Shown: positions 8,774-16,965 of the stretch, in pieces
Layout: each line of letters starts with the position of its first letter
Position numbering within the stretch: position 1 is the stretch's first letter
NCBI GenBank assembly: GCA_963830715.1
Contig: CAWHNS010000005.1
Coordinates: 62,001 to 126,000 of the forward strand
Origin: CAVVMA01 sp963830715
GTDB taxonomy: Bacteria; Desulfobacterota; Binatia; Binatales; Binataceae
DNA length: 64,000 bases
Direction of reading: 5' to 3'
The notes under the pieces: generated by a model
Databases searched by the model: none
Seen by the model: the letters and a program-made list of their open reading frames with translations, nothing else
Told to the model about the DNA's origin: nothing
Position numbers and translations under genes: made by a program

Positions 8774-9989
8774 CGCCGCAGGCCGAAACCGCGCTCAGGC
8801 CCGAGCCGATCTCGTCATCCGCGACCCGCCGGGTCGACTCTGGAAGCGGCCGGCGGTGGTGGGGGTGCTCGCGGCATTTGTGATCGCCGGTGCGATCGCG
8901 TTCGAAGCGGCGCGCTCGGGAGAAGCTGCACCCCGCGCCTGGCAGGCGTTCCTGGTCAACTTGTTGTTCTGGCTCGGCATCGCGCAGGGCGGAGTCGTCG
9001 TTTCCGCCTCGTTCTACCTCACTCAGGGACGATGGGGCCGGGTGGCCGTATATCGCGTTGCCGAAGCCTTCAGCGGATTCCTTCCGATCGGCTTTCTGCT
9101 TTTCTGGCTGCTCTATTTCGGGCGGGCCAAAATTTTTCCATGGGTGACGCATCCCGACTCCCAGAAGGCGGCCTGGCTGAATGTGCCATTCCTCTTTGCT
9201 CGGGACGGCATCGCGCTCGCCGTGATGACGTGGCTGAGCCTATGGCTGGTGCGCGCGTCGCGGCGCCCCGAGGTCGAGAGCTGGATCGGATCGATGAACA
9301 CCATCGAGCTTCCGCCCCCGATCATCCGTCGCCTGGCAACCGCGGTTGCGCTCGCATACTCCGCGGTTTACTCGCTTGTCGCCTTCGACCTCGTGATGTC
9401 ATTGTCGCCGAAGTGGCACAGCACGCTTTTCGGCGCGTACTTCTTCGCCGCCGCGTTCTGGACCGGAATTGCGGCCACCTCATTGACGGCGGCTCTGATG
9501 GCCGGACTCAATCGGGGGCGCAACCTGTTCGCGGATTCCCGCGTTCGCCACGATCTCGGTAAGTTCCTGTTCGCCTTCTCGGTCTTCTGGGTATACCTTC
9601 TGTTCTCACAATATATAGTCATTTGGTATGGCGACATTCCCCGCGAAACCTTCTTCGTTGTCGTGCGAGTCAGCTACTTGCCGTGGGCCGTGCCGGCGTG
9701 GGCCGCTTTCATACTCATCTGGGCCGTTCCGTTCACGGTCCTGATGGGGCGCGCTCCGAAGCGCACTCCCGCGATTCTCGGCACGGTAGCTCTGCTCGGC
9801 CTGGCCGGAGTTTTCATCGAGCGCTACGTGCTGGTGGTGCCGTCGCTCTCGCCGAAGGCGATTCCGTTCGGATGGGTCGAAACAATGGTCACGCTCGGCT
9901 TCGCCGGCATGTTCGGGCTGTGTTCGCTTTCGGGACTTAGCCGCGCCGCGACGCAGGCCATCGCGGACGCGCCAGGAGGTGAGCGATGA
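8770..9989 (+). CDS. actF: Alternative complex III subunit F, NrfD-like membrane protein
   Basis: A multi-helix membrane protein related to ActC, with NLLFWLGIAQGGVVVSAS, KWHSTLFGAYFFAAAF and WYGDIPRETFF. It is the second NrfD-type subunit (ActF) of ACIII. The expected start, ATG 8770, forms an ATGA overlap with the actE stop, but that frame breaks after about 13 codons. One missing base near 8805-8812 would join it to the long frame that begins with codons DLVIRDPPGRLW. The only ATG of the long frame is inside actE at 8631. I therefore treat the start at 8770 as real and the break as a likely base-call error. Confidence 0.82.
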
Positions 9990-10999
9990 CCCCTCGCCGG
10001 ACCATCCGGTGGGTGCTCGCCGCATTCTCGATGGCGCTCGGGCTCGCGAGCTGCGGCGGCAGGGAACTGCCGATGACCACGTGGGCTCCCAAGTCGGACC
10101 TCGCGGAATGGATCTATGCGCTGTTTCTCCAGGTCACCGCCTGGGACGCGCTCATCATGGCGATCGTGACCGTCGCGCTCTTTCTGGCGGTCTTCGTCTA
10201 TTCGACCCGCGTGGGCGAAGCGGCGCCGTCGCTGTCTCCGCGCGCCGACCTGACCCTCGAAGTCACCTGGACAATCGGCCCGGCGCTGGTGTTGCTATTC
10301 ATTTCGATTCCAACCGTGCGCCTGATATTCCGCTCGCAGCCGGCGGTCGCGCCGGAGGGGTCGCTGCGGATCGACGTCACGGCGCATCAATGGTGGTGGG
10401 AGTTCAGTTATCCCGACTCCGGAATTCGCACCGCCAACGAGCTTCACATCCCCGTGCACCAGTTGATCCGTCTCGAGCTTCAATCGGCCGACGTGATCCA
10501 CAGCTTTTGGGTGCCGCAACTCGGCGGCAAACGCGACGTGGTACCTGCGCAGGTGAATCATCTCACGCTCGAGGCGCGCCAGCAGGGTGTCTTTCTCGGT
10601 CAGTGCGCGGAATTCTGCGGAACCTCGCACGCCAATATGCGGTTTCGGGTGTTCGTGGATTCGCCCGAGCGGTTCGCGCGCTGGAAAGCGGATCAATTCG
10701 CGGCGGCCGCCGAGCCTGCAACGGGCCCGGCCGCCGACGGCGCGCGCATCTTCGCCAACAGCCCGTGCACGACTTGCCACAGGGTCGCCGGCGTCTCGAA
10801 GGGCCTGCTGGCCCCCGACCTGACGCACTTCGCCAGCCGCACCACGCTGGCGGCCGGGGTATTTGACAACACCTCCGGCAACCTCGCGAAGTGGTTGCAG
10901 AATCCGCCCGAAATGAAGCCGGGAGCGCAGATGCCGGCGCTCGGGGTTCGCGGCAAGCCGCTCGACGATCTGGTCGCGTACCTGGAAAGCCTGAAATAG
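9986..10999 (+). CDS. ctaC: Cytochrome c oxidase subunit II with fused cytochrome c domain (caa3 type)
   Basis: A 337-residue oxidase subunit II. It has a lipoprotein-type signal (LGLASC, Cys23), two transmembrane helices and the cupredoxin domain. CuA ligands are visible: His172 in IHSFW, and Cys207, Glu209, Cys211, His215 and Met218 in CAEFCGTSHANM. A C-terminal cytochrome c domain has the heme motif CTTCH (261-265) and a distal Met in AQMPAL. The fusion defines the caa3 type, which accepts electrons directly into its own heme c. It overlaps actF by 4 bases, tying ACIII and oxidase synthesis together. Confidence 0.95.
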   Translation: MTPRRTIRWVLAAFSMALGLASCGGRELPMTTWAPKSDLAEWIYALFLQVTAWDALIMAIVTVALFLAVFVYSTRVGEAAPSLSPRADLTLEVTWTIGPALVLLFISIPTVRLIFRSQPAVAPEGSLRIDVTAHQWWWEFSYPDSGIRTANELHIPVHQLIRLELQSADVIHSFWVPQLGGKRDVVPAQVNHLTLEARQQGVFLGQCAEFCGTSHANMRFRVFVDSPERFARWKADQFAAAAEPATGPAADGARIFANSPCTTCHRVAGVSKGLLAPDLTHFASRTTLAAGVFDNTSGNLAKWLQNPPEMKPGAQMPALGVRGKPLDDLVAYLESLK

Positions 11000-11009
11000 G
11001 AATTTACCA

Positions 11010-13466
11010 ATGGCCGCCCAACCAAAAGCAATAGCTACTCCAGGCAACTACCTCAGCGAAGGCGGTATCCTGAGCTGGCTCAGCACGGTCGATCACAAGC
11101 GCGTGGCGCTGATGTATGGCATGAGCGCGCTGACATTCATGGCGATTGGCGGCATCGAGGCGATGCTGATCCGGCTCCAGCTCGCCGCGCCGAATGAAAA
11201 ACTGATTTCCGCGGAGATCTACAATCAGCTTTTCACGATGCACGGGACCACGATGATCTTCCTGGTCGTGATGCCGATCGAGCTGGGATTCTTCGCCAAC
11301 TTCCTGTTGCCGATCCAGATCGGCGCTCGCGACGTGGCTTTCCCGCGCCTCAATGCGCTCAGCTTCTGGCTGTTCCTGTTCGGCGGCATCTTTCTCCACT
11401 TGAGCTGGTTCTGGGGCGGGCTGCCGAATGCCGGATGGTTCGGCTATGCGAACCTGACCGAGCGCTTCTACTCGCCGGGGACCAATCTGGATTTCTGGGT
11501 GTTGGGGCTGCTGGTGCTGGGGGCTTCGACGCTGCTCAGCGGCATCAACTTCTTCGTCACCATCCTGAGCATGCGCGCCGCCGGCATGACTTTCATGCGG
11601 ATGCCGATGTTCGTGTGGTCGCTGCTGGTAACGGTGATTCTTATAATGATCGCCTTCCCGCCGCTCACGGTGGCGCTGATTTTCCTGGTTATGGATCGCT
11701 TCTTCGGCGCGCATTTCTATACCGCGGTCGAGGGCGCCACGCCGATTCTCTGGCAGCACATGTTCTGGCTATTCGGCCATCCCGAGGTCTACATAATGGC
11801 CTTGCCGGCCTTTGGCATAATGTCCGAGGTGGTGCCGACCTTCTCGCGCAAGCCGCTGTTCGGCTATCCGATGATGGCGTACTCGCTCGCGCTGATCGCT
11901 TTTCTGTCGTACGGCGTATGGGGTCATCATATGTTCGCGGTCGGGATGGGGCCGGTGGCGGACAGCGCGTTCGCAATTACCTCGATGCTGATCGCAATTC
12001 CAACCGGGATCAAGATTTTCTCCTGGATCGCCACCATCTGGGGCGGATCGCTGAGGATGACGACCGCCTTTTACTTCGCGCTCGGCTTTATCCTGGAGTT
12101 CACGATCGGCGGCTTGAGCGGCGTGATGCACGCCAGCGCGCCGGTAGATCTGCAGCAGACCGATACCTACTTCGTGGTCGCGCATTTCCACTACGTACTG
12201 TTCGGCGGCGTCATGTTCGCGATCCTTGCAGGATTTTACTATTGGTGGCCGAAAGTGACGGGTCGGATGCTGGACGAGCGGCTCGGGAAGATCCAGTTCT
12301 GGCTCACGGTGATCGGCTTCAACACGACCTTTTTCCCGATGCACTTTCTCGGGATGATGGGCATGCCTCGCCGGATTTACACTTACGGCGCCGGACTTGG
12401 ATGGGACCAGTTGAACCTGCTGGCGACCGTCGGCGCGATGATCCTCGGACTGTCGTTCCTGGTCTTCTATATCAACCTGGCAGCCAGTCAGGTGAGAGGC
12501 GCGAAAGCTCCGGCCGATCCCTGGGACGGCCGCAGCCTCGAATGGTCGATCGCATCGCCGCCGCCCGAGTACAACTTCGGCAGTGTTCCGGCAGTGCGCG
12601 GCCGCGATCCGTTTTGGATCCGCAAGTACGGGCGCGCCGGCTCTCGCGGCATAGCGCTGCTTGCGAGCGGCGCGCGACCGCCGGAAGTCATCGACGCCGC
12701 CCCGGCGGAGCCGATCCATCTGCCACGGCCGTCGTTCTATCCGCTGCTGATGGCGCTAGGCGTGTTCACTTCGGCGCTCGGCGCGATTCTGTGGCTCCGG
12801 ATCGTGTACCTCGGTGCGGCAGTGGCCGGGCTCTCGATTATCGCGATGGCGTTCGAGTATCCAAAATTCGGCGTCGCAGAGCCGGCCATCGGCGAAGGCT
12901 CGGGCGGCGTCGATCGCCGGAAGGTGGGTATGTGGGCGTTCATCGGCTCGGAGAGCGTATTCTTCGCGAGCCTGATCTCGACTTATATCGTGTACAAGAG
13001 CCGCAGTCTCGGGGTTCCCGGCCCCGCCATTCTCGAGATCCCGCTCACCTCATTCAGCACCTTCGTCCTGTTGATGAGCAGCCTTCTCATGGTGCTCTCG
13101 CTGGCCGCGATCGAGCGCGGCGATGCGCGATGGACCCGAGTCTGGCTATTTGCCACCGCCAGCTTCGGGCTGGTCTTTCTCGGCGGCCAGGTGTACGAGT
13201 TCACGCATTTCTACCATCGAGGACTCGGCCTGACGACCAACCTTTTCGGCCAGACCTTCTACACCCTGGTCGGATTTCACGGCGCGCACGTCGCGATCGG
13301 AGTGGCGTGGCTGCTGACTCTCGGCGTCGCTGCGATGAGAGGACAGATGCCGAAATCGCGCGCGCTGTCGGTCGAACTGTGCGGGCTCTACTGGCACTTC
13401 GTGGACGCGGTGTGGATTCTGATCTTCACGCTGGTTTACCTGATGCAGGCCGTGGGAGGCGCATGA
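11010..13466 (+). CDS. ctaD: Cytochrome c oxidase subunit I-III fusion
   Basis: An 818-residue fusion of oxidase subunits I and III. The first 490 or so residues are a heme-copper subunit I with HGTTMIFLVVMP, the CuB/cross-link motif GHPEVY at about 255 and the heme ligands in HFHYV at about 392. GHPEV is the variant with the K-channel-region glutamate typical of A1-type oxidases. A linker of about 80 residues follows, then a subunit III-like bundle from about residue 570 (GMWAFIGSESVFFASL, GFHGAHVAIGV, LYWHFVDAVWI). Fusion of I and III is known in Thermus caa3. No separate subunit III gene is present. Confidence 0.94.
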   Translation: MAAQPKAIATPGNYLSEGGILSWLSTVDHKRVALMYGMSALTFMAIGGIEAMLIRLQLAAPNEKLISAEIYNQLFTMHGTTMIFLVVMPIELGFFANFLLPIQIGARDVAFPRLNALSFWLFLFGGIFLHLSWFWGGLPNAGWFGYANLTERFYSPGTNLDFWVLGLLVLGASTLLSGINFFVTILSMRAAGMTFMRMPMFVWSLLVTVILIMIAFPPLTVALIFLVMDRFFGAHFYTAVEGATPILWQHMFWLFGHPEVYIMALPAFGIMSEVVPTFSRKPLFGYPMMAYSLALIAFLSYGVWGHHMFAVGMGPVADSAFAITSMLIAIPTGIKIFSWIATIWGGSLRMTTAFYFALGFILEFTIGGLSGVMHASAPVDLQQTDTYFVVAHFHYVLFGGVMFAILAGFYYWWPKVTGRMLDERLGKIQFWLTVIGFNTTFFPMHFLGMMGMPRRIYTYGAGLGWDQLNLLATVGAMILGLSFLVFYINLAASQVRGAKAPADPWDGRSLEWSIASPPPEYNFGSVPAVRGRDPFWIRKYGRAGSRGIALLASGARPPEVIDAAPAEPIHLPRPSFYPLLMALGVFTSALGAILWLRIVYLGAAVAGLSIIAMAFEYPKFGVAEPAIGEGSGGVDRRKVGMWAFIGSESVFFASLISTYIVYKSRSLGVPGPAILEIPLTSFSTFVLLMSSLLMVLSLAAIERGDARWTRVWLFATASFGLVFLGGQVYEFTHFYHRGLGLTTNLFGQTFYTLVGFHGAHVAIGVAWLLTLGVAAMRGQMPKSRALSVELCGLYWHFVDAVWILIFTLVYLMQAVGGA

Positions 13467-13777
13467 ACGAAGCCACCGATACGCACGCCCATCCGGGCGC
13501 TATGCTGTACCTCATCGTCGCCGGCTTCCTGGTCGTCCTCACCGCGATGGAGCTGACGGTCTTCTATGTCCACGCGCTGAAGCCCGTGCTTGTGCCGGTC
13601 CTGCTCGTGCTCGCGGTCGCCAAATTCGCGCTGGTCGCGCTCTTTTATATGCATCTCAGATACGACAGCCGCATCCTGAGTGCCGTGCTCGCTTTTCCGC
13701 TGCTGATTGCCGTGATGCTGACGGTCTCGCTGCTGATGCTCTTTGCGTATCTCTCGAATCACATGGCATCGGGGTAG
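13463..13777 (+). CDS. ctaF: Cytochrome c oxidase subunit IV
   Basis: A 104-residue protein with three hydrophobic helices (about 12-34, 40-62 and 74-98), the size and form of the prokaryotic COX4 family (CtaF/CoxD). The sequence VAKFALVALFYMHLRYD is the family signature. The ATG at 13463 overlaps the stop of the subunit I-III fusion (ATGA), so the genes are coupled. Its role is to stabilise the oxidase core. Confidence 0.88.
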   Translation: MNEATDTHAHPGAMLYLIVAGFLVVLTAMELTVFYVHALKPVLVPVLLVLAVAKFALVALFYMHLRYDSRILSAVLAFPLLIAVMLTVSLLMLFAYLSNHMASG

Positions 13778-13784
13778 GTATACA

Positions 13785-14612
13785 GTGGTGATCTCCGGAC
13801 TTTCACTGTTCGAGCACCCGAGCGTTGTGATCGGCTGCGGCCTGCTCGCCGCTCTCTATGTAGCCGGGGCGCTGGCTGCGCGCCGCCGTCCGCGTACACG
13901 CCAGACCATCGCATTCGCGGCCGCCCTCGCGGTGATTCTCATTGCGCACGGGCCGATCGATCGGTTGACCGATCAGCGCCTGTTCTTCGTCCATATGTTC
14001 CAGCACTTTCTGCAGACCCTGGTGATTCCGCCGCTGCTCCTGCTCGGCGTGCCGGGCTGGATGCTGCGTCGCTGGGTGATGAGCGGTTCCATTTTGCCGC
14101 TGGCGCGGTTCTTCACGCGCCCACTCACCGCCTTCCTGCTCTTTTCGGGCGTGTTGATTCTGGTCCACAATCCCCCGATTTTCGACCTGATGTGCCGCGA
14201 CGAATCGTTTCATATCGCGATTCATCTGCTGTTCATGACGGTTGGCGTGCTGCTGTGGTGGCCGCTGCTGAGTCCGCTCCCCGAGTTGCCGCGGCTGCCG
14301 TATCCCGCGCAAATCATGTACCTGTTCCTGCTGATGATTCCGATGGCCGCGGTTGCGGCGCCGATCACCCTGGCGATGCACATCGTGTACCCCTGGTACG
14401 CGGAGGGACCTCATCCGTGGGGCCTCAGCGCACGCGCCGACCAGGTCCTGGGCGGACTTCTGATGTGGGTGGGCGAGGGGCTCTACCTGATGTGCATCTT
14501 CAGCATGATCTTCTTCCGATGGGCGGCGCGCGAAGATCGCGACCTGCCGGCGATCGGAGCCGAGCCCCAAAAGCTCGAGCTGGTCCATGGCGCGAAGGGT
14601 GCGCGCGCTTAA
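13785..14612 (+). CDS. ctaG: CtaG-family caa3 oxidase assembly protein
   Basis: A membrane protein of the caa3_CtaG family (PF09678 type) with about seven helices. This family is needed for caa3 assembly and is thought to handle copper. It is distinct from the periplasmic Cox11-type CtaG. Histidine-rich helix ends fit copper handling: HGPIDRLTDQ, FVHMFQHFLQT, HNPPIFD and AIHLLFM. The frame is open upstream into ctaF, but GTG 13785 has a preceding TAGG and begins the conserved segment, so I chose it. Confidence 0.85.
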   Translation: MVISGLSLFEHPSVVIGCGLLAALYVAGALAARRRPRTRQTIAFAAALAVILIAHGPIDRLTDQRLFFVHMFQHFLQTLVIPPLLLLGVPGWMLRRWVMSGSILPLARFFTRPLTAFLLFSGVLILVHNPPIFDLMCRDESFHIAIHLLFMTVGVLLWWPLLSPLPELPRLPYPAQIMYLFLLMIPMAAVAAPITLAMHIVYPWYAEGPHPWGLSARADQVLGGLLMWVGEGLYLMCIFSMIFFRWAAREDRDLPAIGAEPQKLELVHGAKGARA

Positions 14613-14661
14613 GGCCCGGCTTGCCGCTCGAGTTTGCGCTGCGCTAGTACTGAGTCAAACG

Positions 14662-15690
14662 ATGGAGCATTCCAGGGCAAGGATAATCCTCGACGGCGCA
14701 ATCGCGGGTCTGATCGGCGCCGCGGCCGTCGCGATCTGGTTCCTGATCTTCGACGCCGCGCGCGGCGCGCCGCTCCAGACGCCTTCCCTGCTTGCGGCAA
14801 GCCTGCTCCACGGCGCGCGTAACGTCGTTCCGACCGGATCGCTGCTGCAACTCACCGCCGAATACTCCGTCCTGCACGTCTCGGCATTCGTGATCGTGGG
14901 AGTGGCCGGTGCGCTCCTGCTCGAAGCCGCCGAGACCGAACCGACGCTCACGTTCTCGCTGGTGATCTTCTTCGCGGCCTTCGAGGTGTTCTTCTTCGCG
15001 GTAGTGATTTTTATGGGTCCGGTCGCGATGGCCGCGCTGACCTGGTGGGGAATACTGGTCGGCAACCTGCTCGCGACGGCCGCGATGCTCGCATTTTTCC
15101 TCGGACGGCATCCGATGCTCGGTCGCGATCTGTTCGGCGAATGGCTGCTGGTTGCGAGCGAAGGCATGACCGCGGGCGTATTGGGCGCGCTACTCGTCGC
15201 GCTGTGGTTCCTCGCCTACGACTTCGCGTCGGGCGAGCCGTTTCGAACGCCGGCGATGCTTGGCGCGGCGATCTTCACGGTTGTCAAGGACCCCAACCTG
15301 GTCAAGGTCACGATGCCGCTCGTGCTCGGCTACACCGTGCTGCACTTCTTTGCGTTCGCGATCTTCGGGTTGGCTGCGGCGGTGCTGATCACCGCCTCCG
15401 AGCGCGAGCCGCTGTTCGCGCTGGGCGTGTTCGTCCTGTTCGCAATCTTCGAGGTCTTCTTCGTCGGGTTCGTGACGCTGGTCGACGCGTCGCTGCTGCA
15501 AGTCGTCGGATGGTGGAAGATTGTGGTCGGCAATATCCTGGCGCTCACCGGAATGGCCGCCTTCTTCCTGATGCGGCATCGTGACCTGGGCGTGAGGTTG
15601 ACGCAGCGATGGGCCGCGCTGGAGATGGAAGGTGACGAAGCGGAGCCGTCGGGCCATCGCCATCATCCAGCCGGGCATCGCGATTCATAG
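14662..15690 (+). CDS. Membrane protein made of two tandem copies of one unit
   Basis: A hydrophobic protein of about 342 residues that I do not recognise as a named family. Its two halves of about 165 residues are clear copies: GLIGAAAVAIWFLIFDAARG pairs with GVLGALLVALWFLAYDFASG, WWGILVGNLLATAAMLAFFL pairs with WWKIVVGNILALTGMAAFFL, and each half has an acidic-aromatic EVFFxxFV-like helix. Each half has about four helices, giving eight in all. It is the last gene of the ACIII-caa3 operon, which suggests a role in oxidase assembly, stability or ion transport. The ATG at 14662 starts just before the first repeat. Its stop overlaps the convergent dapB stop region. Confidence 0.75.
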   Translation: MEHSRARIILDGAIAGLIGAAAVAIWFLIFDAARGAPLQTPSLLAASLLHGARNVVPTGSLLQLTAEYSVLHVSAFVIVGVAGALLLEAAETEPTLTFSLVIFFAAFEVFFFAVVIFMGPVAMAALTWWGILVGNLLATAAMLAFFLGRHPMLGRDLFGEWLLVASEGMTAGVLGALLVALWFLAYDFASGEPFRTPAMLGAAIFTVVKDPNLVKVTMPLVLGYTVLHFFAFAIFGLAAAVLITASEREPLFALGVFVLFAIFEVFFVGFVTLVDASLLQVVGWWKIVVGNILALTGMAAFFLMRHRDLGVRLTQRWAALEMEGDEAEPSGHRHHPAGHRDS

Positions 15691-16482
15691 TCCGAGCACG
15701 TCGCGCATCGTGTAGAGTCCCGGCTTCTGTCGCTCCAGCCAGCCCGCCGCGCGAATTGCGCCGCGCGCCAGAGACTCGCGGCTCTGCGCGCGATGGGTGA
15801 GCTCGAGCCGCTCGCCCTGGCCGCCGAAGATCACGGTGTGATCGCCGACCGCGTCGCCCGCCCGCAGCGCCATCACGGCGATTTTCCCCTCCGGCCGCAC
15901 GCCGGTGATTCCCTCGCGTCCGAAGATCGCGTTGCTCGCGAAGTCCTGCCCGCGCGCCGCCGCGATCGCTCGGCCGAGCGCGAGCGCCGTGCCGCTGGGC
16001 GCGTCGATCTTGGTACGATGATGGATTTCGAGCACCTCGGCGTCGAAGTCCTTGAGAATCGCCGCGACCTCGGCGACGATTTTCGTCAGCACGTTGACGC
16101 CGATACTCATGTTGGGCGCCATGACGGTGCGGGTGCGCCGGGCCAGCTCGCGCGCCCGGTTTTCCATTTCGGCGTTGAAGCCGGTCGAGCCGATTACGAT
16201 CGCGGCGCCCTTTGCAGCCGCAATTTCGAGATGTTCGAGCGAGGCGGCCGCGTTGGTGAAATCGAGCGTGACCGTGTCGGTGTGCGCGAGTAAGGCATAG
16301 TCGGCGACGATCGCGACGCCGAGATGACCGGCGCCGGCGATTTCACCTGCGTCGCGGCCAATCGCAGGCGTGCCGGTAGCCTCCAGGGCGCCGGTCAGCT
16401 TGTGAGCCGGGTCGGCCGCGATCAGCGAAATCAATAGCCGGCCCATCCGGCCCGCTGCGCCGGCCACGATCAGATTCGCCAT
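15685..16482 (-). CDS. dapB: 4-hydroxy-tetrahydrodipicolinate reductase
   Basis: A 265-residue DapB, the NAD(P)H-dependent reductase that makes tetrahydrodipicolinate, the substrate of the DapL encoded at 1421-2587. The Rossmann motif GAAGRMGR lies at the N-terminus. The substrate site is seen in EIHHRTKIDAPSGTAL (about 157-172) and the cofactor-proximal GSTGF at about 98. Length is normal. The gene is convergent with the membrane protein to its left and is read with, or just after, the small Cys-rich gene to its right. Confidence 0.95.
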   Translation of the reverse strand: MANLIVAGAAGRMGRLLISLIAADPAHKLTGALEATGTPAIGRDAGEIAGAGHLGVAIVADYALLAHTDTVTLDFTNAAASLEHLEIAAAKGAAIVIGSTGFNAEMENRARELARRTRTVMAPNMSIGVNVLTKIVAEVAAILKDFDAEVLEIHHRTKIDAPSGTALALGRAIAAARGQDFASNAIFGREGITGVRPEGKIAVMALRAGDAVGDHTVIFGGQGERLELTHRAQSRESLARGAIRAAGWLERQKPGLYTMRDVLGL

Positions 16483-16520
16483 CGCGGGATTACTCCGGCG
16501 GCGTCACGCGGCCGGTCACC

Positions 16521-16802
16521 TCACGCGCTCGGGGCAGGTGCGGCTTCGGGAGGCGCGGCTGGCGCCGGTGCGGCAGGGGCGGGTGCTGCGGCGGGAGCCT
16601 TGGCGCTGCGGGTTGCGGCGTAATGCTCCTGGCACAGGCTGCCTCGAAAGCGCGGCTTGCGGCACTTCTCGGCGGTGCATGTCTTGTAGCGCGGCTTGGG
16701 CATCTCGCCCGCTTTCCAGAGCCGGTAATGCTTGCGGCAGTATTGCTTGGCGAAAGCTTCGCGCGCGCAATCCTTGGCTTTGCAGTTTCCTTTGTTGGCC
16801 AT
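16521..16802 (-). CDS. Small protein with two CxxxxC-CxxH zinc-type motifs
   Basis: A protein of 93 residues from ATG 16802. It has two similar putative metal sites: CKAKDC followed by YCRKHY, and CTAEKC followed by LCQEHY. The N-terminal 60 residues are basic, and the C-terminal third is an Ala-Pro tail without likely structure. Such C-x4-C / C-x2-H repeats resemble small zinc knuckles that bind nucleic acid, but no function is known to me. It lies 38 bases upstream of dapB on the same strand. A longer upstream start exists (16889) but its extension looks non-coding. Confidence 0.6.
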   Translation of the reverse strand: MANKGNCKAKDCAREAFAKQYCRKHYRLWKAGEMPKPRYKTCTAEKCRKPRFRGSLCQEHYAATRSAKAPAAAPAPAAPAPAAPPEAAPAPSA

Positions 16803-16965
16803 CAGTCCCTTTCCAGATGCTGGTGATCGCGCAATGTGGAGGCGCGATGCGGCAACCATCGACCATAGCGCTTGCCTACTGCTCTTCATAGGGGTGCTGA
16901 GAGGTTGAGAGATTCCACGTCGACAGTGCTATGCACCAGCGTCAGAATCGTGCGAGGTAGTAGCG

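Noticed and set aside
11435..13462. A long plus-strand frame overlapping the oxidase subunit I-III gene
   Set aside because: Only its last 104 codons (ctaF) are real. The rest is a shadow of the oxidase gene in another frame, very rich in Arg and His.
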